From Streptomyces sp. NRRL B-24484 (GTDB taxonomy: Bacteria > Actinomycetota > Actinomycetes > Streptomycetales > Streptomycetaceae): a stretch of DNA of 64,000 nt. Positions within the stretch are counted from its first letter, which is position 1. Every line of letters begins with the position of its first letter. The position numbers and the translations under genes were made by a program. A model generated the notes under the pieces. It ran no database searches. It was given only the letters and a program-made list of their open reading frames with translations, and had not been told where the DNA came from. This document shows, one piece after another, positions 54,726 through 63,345 of the stretch. The DNA is taken from positions 248,001-312,000 of the forward strand of contig NZ_JOAI01000005.1 in assembly GCF_000717715.1 (NCBI RefSeq). The letters run 5' to 3'.

Positions 54726-55925
54726 ATGGCGCACTACCGGCAGCTGGGCGACATCCCGCCCAAGCGGCACACCCAGCACCGCACGCCCGAGGGCGGGCTG
54801 TACTACGAGGAGTTGATGGGCGAGGAGGGCTTCAGCTCGGACTCCTCGCTGCTCTACCACCGGGGCATCCCCTCGGCGATCGTGGACGCCCGGCCGTGGG
54901 AGCTGCCGAGCCAGGCCACCACGCCCAACCTTCCGCTGATCCCCCGCCACCTGAAGCTGCACCAGCTCTTCGGCGAGGAGTGGAAGGGCACCGACGTGGT
55001 GGCCGGGCGCCGCCTCGTCCTCGGCAACTCCGACGTGCGGATCTCGTACGTGGTCGCCGGGGCGCCCAGCGAGCTGTACCGCAACGGGCTCGGCGACGAG
55101 TGCGTGTACGTGGAGGACGGCGAGGCCACCGTGGAGACGGTGTTCGGCTCGCTGGACGTCCACCGCGGGGACTACGTGATCGTCCCGCGGGCCACCACGC
55201 ACCGCTGGGTGCCCACCGGCGACGGCCCGCTGCGCGCGTACTGCATCGAGGCAAACAGCCACATCACCCCGCCGAAGCGCTACCTGTCCCGGTTCGGGCA
55301 GCTGCTGGAGCACGCGCCGTACTGCGAGCGGGACCTGCGCGGGCCGGTCGGGCCGCTGCTGGTCGACGGCACCGACGTCGACGTGCTGGTCAAGCACCGC
55401 GGCACCAACGGCGTGGTCGGCACCCGCTACACCGTGCCGCACCACCCGTTCGACGTGGTCGGCTGGGACGGCTGCCTGTACCCGCACGCCTTCAACATCG
55501 AGGACTACGAGCCGATCACCGGCCGGATCCACCAGCCGCCGCCGGTGCACCAGGTGTTCGAGGGCAACAACTTCGTCATCTGCAACTTCGTGCCGCGCAA
55601 GGTGGACTACCACCCGCTGTCGATCCCGGTGCCGTACTACCACTCCAACGTGGACAGCGACGAGGTCATGTTCTACTGCGGCGGCAACTACGAGGCCCGC
55701 AAGGGCTCGGGCATCGGCCAGGGCTCGATCTCGCTGCACCCCGGCGGCCACACCCACGGCCCGCAGCCGGGCGCGTACGAGCGCTCGATCGGCGTCGAGT
55801 TCTTCGACGAGCTCGCCGTCATGGTCGACACCTTCAAGCCGCTGGAGCTCGGCGAGGGCGGCACCGCGAGCGAGGACCCGGGCTACGCCTGGACGTGGTC
55901 GGGCGGACGGGGGCCGAACCGGTGA
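54726..55925 (+). CDS. hmgA: Homogentisate 1,2-dioxygenase
   Basis: The 399-residue cupin dioxygenase opens the homogentisate ring to maleylacetoacetate. The metal-site stretch HPGGHTHGPQPGAYE and the substrate region VFEGNNFVICNFVPR are recognisable. The ATG at 54726 follows GAGGAGACC, 27 bases after hpd. The next gene start overlaps its stop (GTGA). Confidence 0.95.
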   Translation: MAHYRQLGDIPPKRHTQHRTPEGGLYYEELMGEEGFSSDSSLLYHRGIPSAIVDARPWELPSQATTPNLPLIPRHLKLHQLFGEEWKGTDVVAGRRLVLGNSDVRISYVVAGAPSELYRNGLGDECVYVEDGEATVETVFGSLDVHRGDYVIVPRATTHRWVPTGDGPLRAYCIEANSHITPPKRYLSRFGQLLEHAPYCERDLRGPVGPLLVDGTDVDVLVKHRGTNGVVGTRYTVPHHPFDVVGWDGCLYPHAFNIEDYEPITGRIHQPPPVHQVFEGNNFVICNFVPRKVDYHPLSIPVPYYHSNVDSDEVMFYCGGNYEARKGSGIGQGSISLHPGGHTHGPQPGAYERSIGVEFFDELAVMVDTFKPLELGEGGTASEDPGYAWTWSGGRGPNR

Positions 55926-56734
55926 CACCGCTGTACGCAGGCCTCTTCGACGACGCCGCGCTCTTCCCGCCCGGCGACCTGCCGCTCGCCGAGGCGGTGC
56001 CGGCGCACCGCGGCCACCGCACCGCCTGGTACGCGGCGGCGGTCGGCCCGTTCCTCTGCGGCCCCGGCCGGCTGGCGGACCTCGTCCGCACCGCCGGCAC
56101 CGGCCCGCTGCCGGTCGGGCTGGTACTGCCGGGGGGCAGTGCGGGCCCGGCCGCGGCGCTCAAGGAGGCCGCCGGCCTCGACGTGGTGGGCATCGAGATC
56201 GCCACCGACGACGTCGCCGCCACCGTGGCGCAGCTCGCCGCCGAACTGCCCGAGGGCATCGCCGCGGCCGTCGAACTGCCGCGCGACGGCCGGCCGGAGG
56301 ACTCGCTGGACGCCCTGGCCGGCACCCCCCACCGCGCCAAGTACCGCACCGGCGGGCTCACCGCCGCGGCCTTCCCGCCGGTCGGCGAGCTGGCGGCCTT
56401 CCTGGTCGGCTGCGCCGAGCGGGCGGTGCCGTACAAGTGCACCGCCGGGCTGCACCACGCCGTCCGGCACACCGACCCGGTGACCGGCTTCGAGCACCAC
56501 GGCTTCCTCAACGTGCTGCTGGCCGCCGCCGCGGGCGACCGGGACGGCGCCGTGGCGGCGCTGGAGGAGCGCTCGCCGGCCGTGGTCGCCGCCGCGGTGG
56601 CCGCCCTGACGGACGACCGGGTCGCCGCCGCGCGACGTTCGTTCACCTCCTTCGGCACCTGCAGCATCGCCGAACCCCTCGCCGACCTGGCCGACCTCGG
56701 CCTGCTCCACCCACCCACGCTGGAGGACCGTTGA
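55922..56734 (+). CDS. Unknown ORF of the homogentisate operon
   Basis: The 270-residue protein is translationally coupled both to homogentisate dioxygenase (GTGA overlap) and to fumarylacetoacetase (TTGA overlap). It begins VTPLYAGLFDDAALFPPGD and contains KYRTGGLTAAAFP, PYKCTAGLHHAVRH and GFLNVLLAAAA. I recognise no named domain. A maleylacetoacetate isomerase is missing from the operon, and this gene occupies the place one would expect it, but no glutathione-transferase fold is evident. A soluble cytoplasmic role in the same pathway is inferred from coupling. Confidence 0.85.
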   Translation: MTPLYAGLFDDAALFPPGDLPLAEAVPAHRGHRTAWYAAAVGPFLCGPGRLADLVRTAGTGPLPVGLVLPGGSAGPAAALKEAAGLDVVGIEIATDDVAATVAQLAAELPEGIAAAVELPRDGRPEDSLDALAGTPHRAKYRTGGLTAAAFPPVGELAAFLVGCAERAVPYKCTAGLHHAVRHTDPVTGFEHHGFLNVLLAAAAGDRDGAVAALEERSPAVVAAAVAALTDDRVAAARRSFTSFGTCSIAEPLADLADLGLLHPPTLEDR

Positions 56735-57939
56735 CCTGGCTCGCCATCCCGCAGGACTCGCCGTACGCCATCCACAACCTGCCGTACGGCGTCTTCAGCG
56801 CGAACGACCAGCCCGGCCGCCGCCGGATCGGCGTCCGGATCGGCGACCACGTGCTGGACGCCGGTGCGGCCGCCCGGGCCGTCGGTGCGCCGTCCGTCCT
56901 GCTGGACGCCGACACCCTGAACCCGCTGATGGCGGCCGGCCACCGCACCTGGCGCGAGGTCCGCGGCGCGGTCACCGAGTGGCTCGGCGACGAGGCGCAC
57001 CGCCCGGCGGTGGCGCCGTGCCTGCTGCCGCTCGCCGAGGTGGAACTGCACCTGCCGTTCGAGGTCGCCGACTACGTCGACTTCTACGCCTCCGAGCACC
57101 ACGCCTCCAACCTCGGCCGGATCTTCCGCCCCGGGTCGGAGCCGCTCACCCCGAACTGGAAGCACCTGCCGATCGGTTACCACGGCCGGGCCGGCACGGT
57201 GGTCGTCTCCGGCACGCCGGTGGTCCGTCCGAACGGGCAGCGCAAGGCGCCCGCCGACGCGGCGCCGAGCTTCGGCAAGTCCCGCCGGCTCGACATCGAG
57301 GCCGAGGTCGGCTTCGTCGTCGGCGCGCCGAGCGAGCTCGGCACCGCCGTCCCGATGTCGGCCTTCCGCGAGCACGTCTTCGGCGTCTGCCTGCTCAACG
57401 ACTGGTCCGCGCGCGACATCCAGGCCTGGGAGTACGTGCCGCTCGGCCCCTTCCTGGGCAAGTCCTTCGCCACCTCGGTCTCGCCCTGGATCGTGCCGCT
57501 GGACGCCCTGGAGCACGCCCGGGTCGCACCGCCCGCCCGCGACGTGGAGCCGCTCGGCTACCTCGACGACCGCGACGGCGAGCCCTGGGGCCTCGACCTG
57601 GCCATCGAGGTGTCGCTGAACGGCCACCGGATCTCCCGGCCGCCGTTCGCCACCATGTACTGGACGGCCGCCCAGCAGCTCGCCCACATGACGGTCAACG
57701 GCGCCTCGCTGCGCACCGGCGACCTGTTCGCCTCCGGCACGGTCAGCGGCCCCGAGGTGGACACCCGCGGCGCCCTGATCGAGCTCACCTGGAACGGCGA
57801 GAACCCGGTCAAGCTGCCCGACGGCACGACCCGCACCTTCCTGGAGGACGGCGACGAGGTCGTGATGACCGCCACCGCCCCCGGCCCCGACGGCAGCCGG
57901 ATCGGCTTCGGCGAGGTCACCGGCCGCATCCTGCCCTGA
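56731..57939 (+). CDS. fahA: Fumarylacetoacetase
   Basis: The 402-residue hydrolase splits fumarylacetoacetate to fumarate and acetoacetate. It has DFYASEHHASNLGRIFRPG, DIEAEVGFVVG, LLNDWSARDIQAWEY and LGKSFATSVSPW with the metal- and acid-site residues. The start is a TTG at 56731, four bases inside the preceding stop and after GGAGG at 56722-56726. A long terminator follows. Confidence 0.95.
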   Translation: MTWLAIPQDSPYAIHNLPYGVFSANDQPGRRRIGVRIGDHVLDAGAAARAVGAPSVLLDADTLNPLMAAGHRTWREVRGAVTEWLGDEAHRPAVAPCLLPLAEVELHLPFEVADYVDFYASEHHASNLGRIFRPGSEPLTPNWKHLPIGYHGRAGTVVVSGTPVVRPNGQRKAPADAAPSFGKSRRLDIEAEVGFVVGAPSELGTAVPMSAFREHVFGVCLLNDWSARDIQAWEYVPLGPFLGKSFATSVSPWIVPLDALEHARVAPPARDVEPLGYLDDRDGEPWGLDLAIEVSLNGHRISRPPFATMYWTAAQQLAHMTVNGASLRTGDLFASGTVSGPEVDTRGALIELTWNGENPVKLPDGTTRTFLEDGDEVVMTATAPGPDGSRIGFGEVTGRILP

Positions 57940-57980
57940 CCCGCCGCCTGCTGCGCCCGGTCCACCTGCCCCGGCGCTCC

Positions 57981-58042
57981 CGCCCGGTCGCCTGTCCCGC
58001 CCGCCCCGTTCACGCGGGGTGGACGGGGCAGGCGACCGGGCG
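57981..58042. terminator. Nested terminator overlapping the convergent gene end
   Basis: Nineteen-base arms (57981-57999 and 58024-58042) pair with one wobble, and an inner CCCCG/CGGGG stem forms the top. The 3' arm is coding sequence for the last residues of the convergent membrane protein gene, whose stop lies in the apical region. Confidence 0.8.
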
Positions 58043-58618
58043 GAAGGTCTTCCGCGGCCCGCTGACCGGGCGGAGCTCGGCCCGCCAGCGGTCGTCGATC
58101 ACGCCCCGGCTGAGCCGCAGCAGCTGGTTGGCCCCCTCGGCCAGCCGCCCGCGGTAGTCGTCGACCGCGGTCCCGTCCTCGGACACCGCCAGGGCGACGC
58201 CCTCGACGAAGCAGATCGGGCAGCCCTCGGTCAGCCGGACGGAGGTGCTCACCGGCTCCTCCGCGATCCCCTGGACGAGCACCGTCCCGAACGGCGCCAC
58301 CGCCAGCACCAGGAGTCTCGGGCCGTCCGCCCGCTCCGCCGCCGCCAGGATCTCCCCCCGCAGCTCGGCGGGGGCGGCGACTCTGACCCGGCCGAGGACC
58401 GCGACCGCGAGCGCGACCTGCAGCAGCGCCAGCGCCAGCACCGCGAAGACGACCGGCACCAGCCAGCCGGCCCCCGACCCGAGCCCGCGCCACAGCCCGA
58501 TCCCGCCCACGACCACGATGAGCGCCATGCTGCCCGCGTTGGGGCCGCGCCGGAAGGTCGTCCGTCCGAGCAGCAGCACCAGCGCCACCGCGAGGGTGAT
58601 GTCCAGAAAGGTTCCCAT
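58010..58618 (-). CDS. Membrane protein of unknown function
   Basis: The 202-residue protein has three hydrophobic segments in its first 80 residues (FLDITLAVALVLLLG, SMALIVVVGGIGLW, VPVVFAVLALALLQVALAV) and a soluble C-terminal half with a TEGCPICFVEG segment. No domain is recognised. The ATG is at 58618, divergent from the hydrolase gene. Its 3' end is part of the terminator. Confidence 0.75.
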   Translation of the reverse strand: MGTFLDITLAVALVLLLGRTTFRRGPNAGSMALIVVVGGIGLWRGLGSGAGWLVPVVFAVLALALLQVALAVAVLGRVRVAAPAELRGEILAAAERADGPRLLVLAVAPFGTVLVQGIAEEPVSTSVRLTEGCPICFVEGVALAVSEDGTAVDDYRGRLAEGANQLLRLSRGVIDDRWRAELRPVSGPRKTFRPVACPVHPA

Positions 58619-58699
58619 GCCCGCCCCTCACCGCCGGTCCCGCCGACCGGTCACCCGTATCGTTTCCCCCGGCACGGCCATCGAGACGGGAGCAGGGGC

Positions 58700-59731
58700 A
58701 TGAGTGTGCAGGTCCGACGGGACGGCGGGGCGGGACGGATCGTCCTGGACCGGCCGAGGGCGCTGAACGCGCTGACCCACGGGATGCTCCTGGAGATCCG
58801 CGACACCCTGCTGGCCTGGGCCGACGACGACGCCGTCCGCACGGTGGTGCTCACCGGCGCCGGCGAGCGCGGGCTCTGCGCGGGCGCCGACATCCGGGAG
58901 CTGCACGACGACGCGCGGGCCGGCGGGGCCGGCGCCCGGGTGTTCTTCGCCGACGAGTACCGGCTGAACCACCTGATCTCGCGCTACCCCAAGCCGTACG
59001 TCGCCGTGATGGACGGCATCACCATGGGCGGCGGCGTCGGCCTGTCCGGGCACGGTTCCGTCCGGGTCGTCACCGAGCGGTCGAACGTCGCCATGCCGGA
59101 GACCCGGATCGGCCTGATGCCGGACGTCGGCGGCAGCCGGCTGCTCGCCCTCGCCCCCGGCGGGCTCGGCACCCACCTGGCGCTCACCTCCGGCTCGATG
59201 GGCCCCGGCGACGCGCTGCTGTGCGGCTTCGCCGACCACTTCGTGCCCACGGCCGCGCTGGAGTCGTTCACCGCCGCGCTCGCCCGCACCGACCCGGACG
59301 CGGCACTCGCCGCGCACACCGCCGAACCGCCGGCCGCCGCCCTCGCCGAGCACCGCGGCTGGATCGACCACTGCTACGCCCCCGACACCGTCGAGGAGAT
59401 CCTCGACCGGCTCGACGCGGCCGGCGGGCCCGCCGCCGCGGCCGCCGCCGCGGAGATCCGCGCCAAGTCGCCGACCGCCCTCAAGGTCACCCTCGCCGCG
59501 CTGCGCCGGGCCCGCGGCCACCGCAGCCTCGGCGAGACGCTGGAGCAGGAGTACGTGATCTCCTGCGCCGCACTGGACTCGCACGACCTGGTCGAGGGGA
59601 TCCGCGCCCAGGTGGTCGACAAGGACCGCAACCCGCAGTGGAAGCCGGCCGCGCTCGCCGACGTCTCCGCCGAGGACGTGGCGCGCTTCTTCGTGCCGTC
59701 CGGCGAGCCGCTCGGCCTGGACCGGGCCTGA
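58700..59731 (+). CDS. 3-hydroxyisobutyryl-CoA hydrolase-like crotonase
   Basis: This 343-residue crotonase-fold protein has the oxyanion and catalytic segments GLCAGADIRELHDDAR, GITMGGGVGLSGHG and MPETRIGLMPDVGG, with the Glu. The C-terminal extension beyond ordinary hydratases (KSPTALKVTLAALRRA, SCAALDSHDLVEGIRA) is typical of 3-hydroxyisobutyryl-CoA hydrolases of valine degradation. The ATG at 58700 follows GCAGGGG. Confidence 0.9.
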   Translation: MSVQVRRDGGAGRIVLDRPRALNALTHGMLLEIRDTLLAWADDDAVRTVVLTGAGERGLCAGADIRELHDDARAGGAGARVFFADEYRLNHLISRYPKPYVAVMDGITMGGGVGLSGHGSVRVVTERSNVAMPETRIGLMPDVGGSRLLALAPGGLGTHLALTSGSMGPGDALLCGFADHFVPTAALESFTAALARTDPDAALAAHTAEPPAAALAEHRGWIDHCYAPDTVEEILDRLDAAGGPAAAAAAAEIRAKSPTALKVTLAALRRARGHRSLGETLEQEYVISCAALDSHDLVEGIRAQVVDKDRNPQWKPAALADVSAEDVARFFVPSGEPLGLDRA

Positions 59732-59741
59732 GGTGACGACC

Positions 59742-59758
59742 GTCTCGCCTGGCGAGAC
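59742..59758. promoter_or_regulatory. Palindrome between crotonase genes
   Basis: GTCTCGCC-T-GGCGAGAC is a perfect inverted repeat with 8-bp arms, 11 bases after the hydrolase stop and 7 before the PaaR-like box. It could be a terminator stem or an operator. Confidence 0.5.
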
Positions 59759-59764
59759 TGGCGC

Positions 59765-59778
59765 ACCGACCGGTCGGT
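59765..59778. promoter_or_regulatory. PaaR-like operator before the deleted hydratase
   Basis: ACCGACCGGTCGGT fully matches the PaaR core ACCGnnCGnnCGGT and lies 64 bases upstream of the hydratase ATG. It is the second such box in the window, the first being at paaA. Confidence 0.65.
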
Positions 59779-59842
59779 CGGAGATCGTATCCACCGTCAG
59801 GACGCACGCCGAGCGGCGGCGCAGCGAAGGGAATCAAGGACG

Positions 59843-60491
59843 ATGACCGAGTACGAGACGATCCTGGTGGACCGCAAGGGCCGGGTCGGCATCATCACGC
59901 TCAACCGGCCGAAGGCGCTCAACGCGCTGAACACGCAGCTGATGAACGAGGTCGTGGCCGCCGCCACCGCCTTCGACCGCGACCCGGAGATCGGCTGTCT
60001 GGTCGTCACCGGCTCGGAGAAGGCCTTCGCGGCCGGCGCCGACATCAAGGAGATGCAGGGCAACCGCTTCCCCGACGTCTACCTGGACGACTGGCTCGGC
60101 CCGTGGGACCGGCTCGGCCAGCTCCGCAAGCCGGATCGGCGGCTCGCAGCGGCTCACCCGCGCGGTCGGCAAGGCCAAGGCGATGGAGCTCTGCCTGACC
60201 GGCCGGATGATGGGCGCCGAGGAGGCCGAGCGGGCCGGCCTGGTCTCCCGGATCGTCCCCGCGGCCGACCTGCTGACCGAGGCGATGGCCGTCGCCGAGA
60301 CCGTCGCCGCGATGTCGGCGCCGGCCGCGGTGATGATGAAGGAGAGCGTCAACCGCGCCTTCGAGACCACCCTCGCCGAGGGCGTCCGCTTCGAACGCCG
60401 GCTCTTCCACGCGGCCTTCGCCACGGCCGACCAGAAGGAGGGCATGGCCGCCTTCGCCGAGAAGCGGAAGCCCGAGTTCCAGGGCCGCTGA
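59843..60491 (+). pseudogene. Enoyl-CoA hydratase with frame-shifting internal deletion
   Basis: The N-terminal part (to about residue 97, ending QLRKP) matches enoyl-CoA hydratase with [10 protein letters not shown]. The C-terminal part, in another frame, resumes at [20 protein letters not shown] and ends [12 protein letters not shown]. Between them about 43 residues normally present, including the GGGCELAM glycine loop and a catalytic Glu, are missing at 60131-60136. The loss also shifts the frame. The product cannot be active. An assembly gap is an alternative cause. Confidence 0.85.
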
Positions 60492-60510
60492 CGGCCCGTC
60501 GGCCCCGCCC

Positions 60511-60544
60511 GGCCCCGGTGCGCGATCCATTGCGCACCGGGGCC
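60511..60544 (+). terminator. Hairpin after the broken hydratase
   Basis: A perfect 13-bp stem (GGCCCCGGTGCGC / GCGCACCGGGGCC) closes an eight-base loop 20 bases after the hydratase stop. Confidence 0.85.
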
Positions 60545-60589
60545 GCTGCCTGCGACGATCACATCTCGCGACAGCAGGGGGGTTCGACC

Positions 60590-61417
60590 ATGTGGAGTTT
60601 CTTCCGCCGCCGCCGGAACGCCGGGGCCGCACCGGCCGAGGCGCCTCCGGCCGCACCCGCACCGGCTGCGGCACGGCCGGCCGGACCGGCCCGCGCCGGC
60701 GCCGGACCGGCGATCAGCCTCGACAAGCTGCAGGCCACCGCGCCCGCACTGGTGTCGCTCTACAAGACGGCCGCGGTCTCGCTGCGCAAGCAGGGTCTGG
60801 ACGGCCGGCGCGCCGCCGTCTACCTGGTGCTCGACCACTCCGCCTCGATGAGCGGCCTGTACCGGGACGGCTCGGTGCAGCGCCTCGCCGAGCAGTCGCT
60901 GGCGCTCTCCGCCAACCTCGACGACGACGGCACCGTGCCGGTGGTGCTCTTCAACGACCGGGCGTACGAGGCGCAGGAGGTCGTGATCGGGCGGCACTCC
61001 GGCGCGGTGCAGCAGGTGCGGACGGCGGTCGGCGCCAAGTTCGGCGGCACCCGGTACGCCCCGGCGATGAAGGCCGTGCTGAAGCACTACCGGGAGTGCG
61101 GGGCGACCGACCCGGCCTTCGTGATCTTCCAGACGGACGGCGCCGCCTTCGACAAGAAGGACGTGCTGGCGCTGCTCCGGTCCTCCTCGCAGCTGCCGGT
61201 CTTCTGGCAGTTCCTGGGCTTCGGCGAGCACGACGCCAAGCACTTCGCCTTCCTCCGCTCGCTGACCGGCCTGGACGGCCGGGCCACGCCGAACGCGGGC
61301 TTCTGCGCCATCGGCCGGCACCCGCGCTCGCTCGCCGACGACGTCCTGTACGGGCGGCTGCTGGCCGCCTACCCCGCCTGGCTGGAGGCGGCGAAGGCGG
61401 CCGGCGTCACGGGCTGA
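60590..61417 (+). CDS. VWA-domain protein, Ter-type
   Basis: The 275-residue protein has a proline/alanine-rich N-terminus and then a von Willebrand A domain with MIDAS residues D82, S84 and S86 in LDHSASMSG. It resembles the VWA proteins of tellurite/stress Ter modules ([41 protein letters not shown]). The ATG is at 60590. No other ter gene is adjacent. Confidence 0.88.
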   Translation: MWSFFRRRRNAGAAPAEAPPAAPAPAAARPAGPARAGAGPAISLDKLQATAPALVSLYKTAAVSLRKQGLDGRRAAVYLVLDHSASMSGLYRDGSVQRLAEQSLALSANLDDDGTVPVVLFNDRAYEAQEVVIGRHSGAVQQVRTAVGAKFGGTRYAPAMKAVLKHYRECGATDPAFVIFQTDGAAFDKKDVLALLRSSSQLPVFWQFLGFGEHDAKHFAFLRSLTGLDGRATPNAGFCAIGRHPRSLADDVLYGRLLAAYPAWLEAAKAAGVTG

Positions 61418-61421
61418 CCTC

Positions 61422-63248
61422 TCACCGGCTCACGGTCGGCGGCTCCGGACTGCGGGGCGGCGGCGGTGCGGCGGACGGCGCCGCACCGGCCGGCGGCACC
61501 GGGGCGGCGAGCCGGGCGAGCCCGCTGCGGGTGGCGGCGACCACGATCCGGTCGCCCGCCGCCAGCCGGCGGGCCCGGTCCGCGAAGTTCCACTGCAGGT
61601 CGGCGGGGCGCCGGGCGAGCCGGACGGCGAGCACCCGGACGCCGCCGGGCTGCTCGATGCCGTGCAGGTCCTGGCCGGCGAGGCCGGGGACGTCGTCGAC
61701 GGCCACCTCGGCGATCAGCAGCACGTGCCGGTAGACCGAGAGGGTGCCCAGCACCTCACGGCCCATCAGCGCCGCGGCGAAGGCCGGTGCGGAGAGGTAC
61801 GAGACCGAGCGGGACGCGACGTTGCCGAGGGTCGCGTAGACGTGGTGCGCGAAGTCGTCGTCGAACAGCCGGACCACGATCCGCATGTCCGGACGGACGG
61901 CCCGCGCCTCCAGCGCGGCCTCCAGGTTGGCCGCGTCGTCACTGGTGACGGCGGCCAGCGCCCGGGCCCTGTGGATCCGGGCCCGGCGCAGTTGGCTCTC
62001 CAGCGGGGCGTCACCGACCAGCACCGGGATGCCCCGCGCCCGGACGGCCGCGATGCCGCGGGCCTGCGGGTCCCGTTCGACGCAGACCACCGGCACGCCG
62101 GTGTCCTGGACCAGAGTGGCCACCCGGATGCCGACGCTGCCGAGGCCGACCACCACGACGTGGCCGCGCACCCCGGCGCTCGGGGCGCGGGGCACGCCGC
62201 GGCGGCCGCTGGCCAGTGCCTCCACCACGACGGCGGTCGCCACCGGCATGAAGGTGATCCCGCAGAAGGTGATGACCACCTGGGCGGCCCTGGTCCAGAT
62301 CCCGCCCGGGGCGCCCGCAGCCGGGTCGTCCGGCTGGGCGGCGCCGGCGAGGTCGAGCAGCGCGAGGTACAGCGTCCAGCCGGCGTCGCGGTGGGCGAGG
62401 TAGAGCACGGCGGTGCTGAGGAGGACGGCGGCGAACGCGGTGCTGAGCACCAGCCGCATCCGTACGCCGGTGACGTAGCGCAGCGCGTCCAGCAGCGTCC
62501 AGCGCAGCCGGGAGGTCCAGGGGATGCGCAGCGGCGGTTCGGAGCCGAGGGCCTGCAGGGCGGCGAGTCCGCCGGGGCCGGCGGCCGGCGCGGGCGGGTC
62601 GGCGGGGTCGGTGCCGGGCGGGCCGTTGTCGCCGTATCTCCGGGCCAGTTCGATGAACTCGGCGGCGCGGCCGGCGGTGTCGGGCAGCAGCCGGAGCCGG
62701 GAGAGGTCCTGCCGGTCGATGCGGTCGGCGACCAGGCAGAGCCGGCCCGCGCCGATGTCCTCGTCGTAGGCGACGTAGAGGTAGCGTCCGCCGACCGGCA
62801 CCGCGTTGGGGCGGCCGAGGACGCCGTCGGCGAAGGCCGGGGCGGCGGTGGCGGAGCCGGAGAGCGCCGCGCAGTTGGGCAGCAGCCGTTCGATGTGTTC
62901 GCCGAGCCGCTGGTTGAACATCCGCAGCACGATCCGGATGCCCGGGTTGGCGCCCTGCGCGGTGAGCGCCGCGTGGATGTTCTGCTGGTCGTCGCCGTCG
63001 ACCAGGGCGATGCCGAGCGCGCCTTCGACCCCGGCGGCCCGCAGCGCCTGCTCGGTGACCGAGCCGTGCTCCAGCACCGCGGCGACCCCCGGCAGCCGCC
63101 CGATCCGCGGCCCGTGGTCGCGGTCGCGGTCCGGCAGCACGGCGACCACCGGGACCTCGTAGTGCTCCGTCAGCTCCAGCACCAGCCGGTGGGCCAGTGC
63201 GTTCCCCCCGCACACGATGTAGTGCCCGCGGTGTCCGTCCCCTGTCAT
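61422..63248 (-). CDS. Two-RCK (TrkA-N) channel-like membrane protein
   Basis: The 608-residue protein starts with a Rossmann TrkA-N domain (GHYIVCGGNALAHRLVLEL). It then has a membrane region with about two to three helices (LVLSTAFAAVLLSTAVLYLA, VVITFCGITFMPVATAVVV) but no clear potassium-filter TVGYG. A second TrkA-N domain follows (HVVVVGLGSVGIRVATLV) with a C-terminal ligand-binding region. This layout resembles CASTOR/POLLUX-like or NAD-binding ion channels. Function is unknown. It starts with ATG at 63248. Confidence 0.85.
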   Translation of the reverse strand: MTGDGHRGHYIVCGGNALAHRLVLELTEHYEVPVVAVLPDRDRDHGPRIGRLPGVAAVLEHGSVTEQALRAAGVEGALGIALVDGDDQQNIHAALTAQGANPGIRIVLRMFNQRLGEHIERLLPNCAALSGSATAAPAFADGVLGRPNAVPVGGRYLYVAYDEDIGAGRLCLVADRIDRQDLSRLRLLPDTAGRAAEFIELARRYGDNGPPGTDPADPPAPAAGPGGLAALQALGSEPPLRIPWTSRLRWTLLDALRYVTGVRMRLVLSTAFAAVLLSTAVLYLAHRDAGWTLYLALLDLAGAAQPDDPAAGAPGGIWTRAAQVVITFCGITFMPVATAVVVEALASGRRGVPRAPSAGVRGHVVVVGLGSVGIRVATLVQDTGVPVVCVERDPQARGIAAVRARGIPVLVGDAPLESQLRRARIHRARALAAVTSDDAANLEAALEARAVRPDMRIVVRLFDDDFAHHVYATLGNVASRSVSYLSAPAFAAALMGREVLGTLSVYRHVLLIAEVAVDDVPGLAGQDLHGIEQPGGVRVLAVRLARRPADLQWNFADRARRLAAGDRIVVAATRSGLARLAAPVPPAGAAPSAAPPPPRSPEPPTVSR

Positions 63249-63345
63249 ACCGGTGAAGCGTATGCGCAGAACCCTTCGGCCGGGCGGCCGCGAGGTGTCT
63301 GACGTGTGATCAGTTCGGTTTCTCCGAGCCGCTGTTCGGCGGGCG

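Noticed and set aside
60590..61417. Tellurite-resistance (Ter) system
   Set aside because: Only a single VWA protein is present; no TerD, TerC or other Ter genes are in the window.
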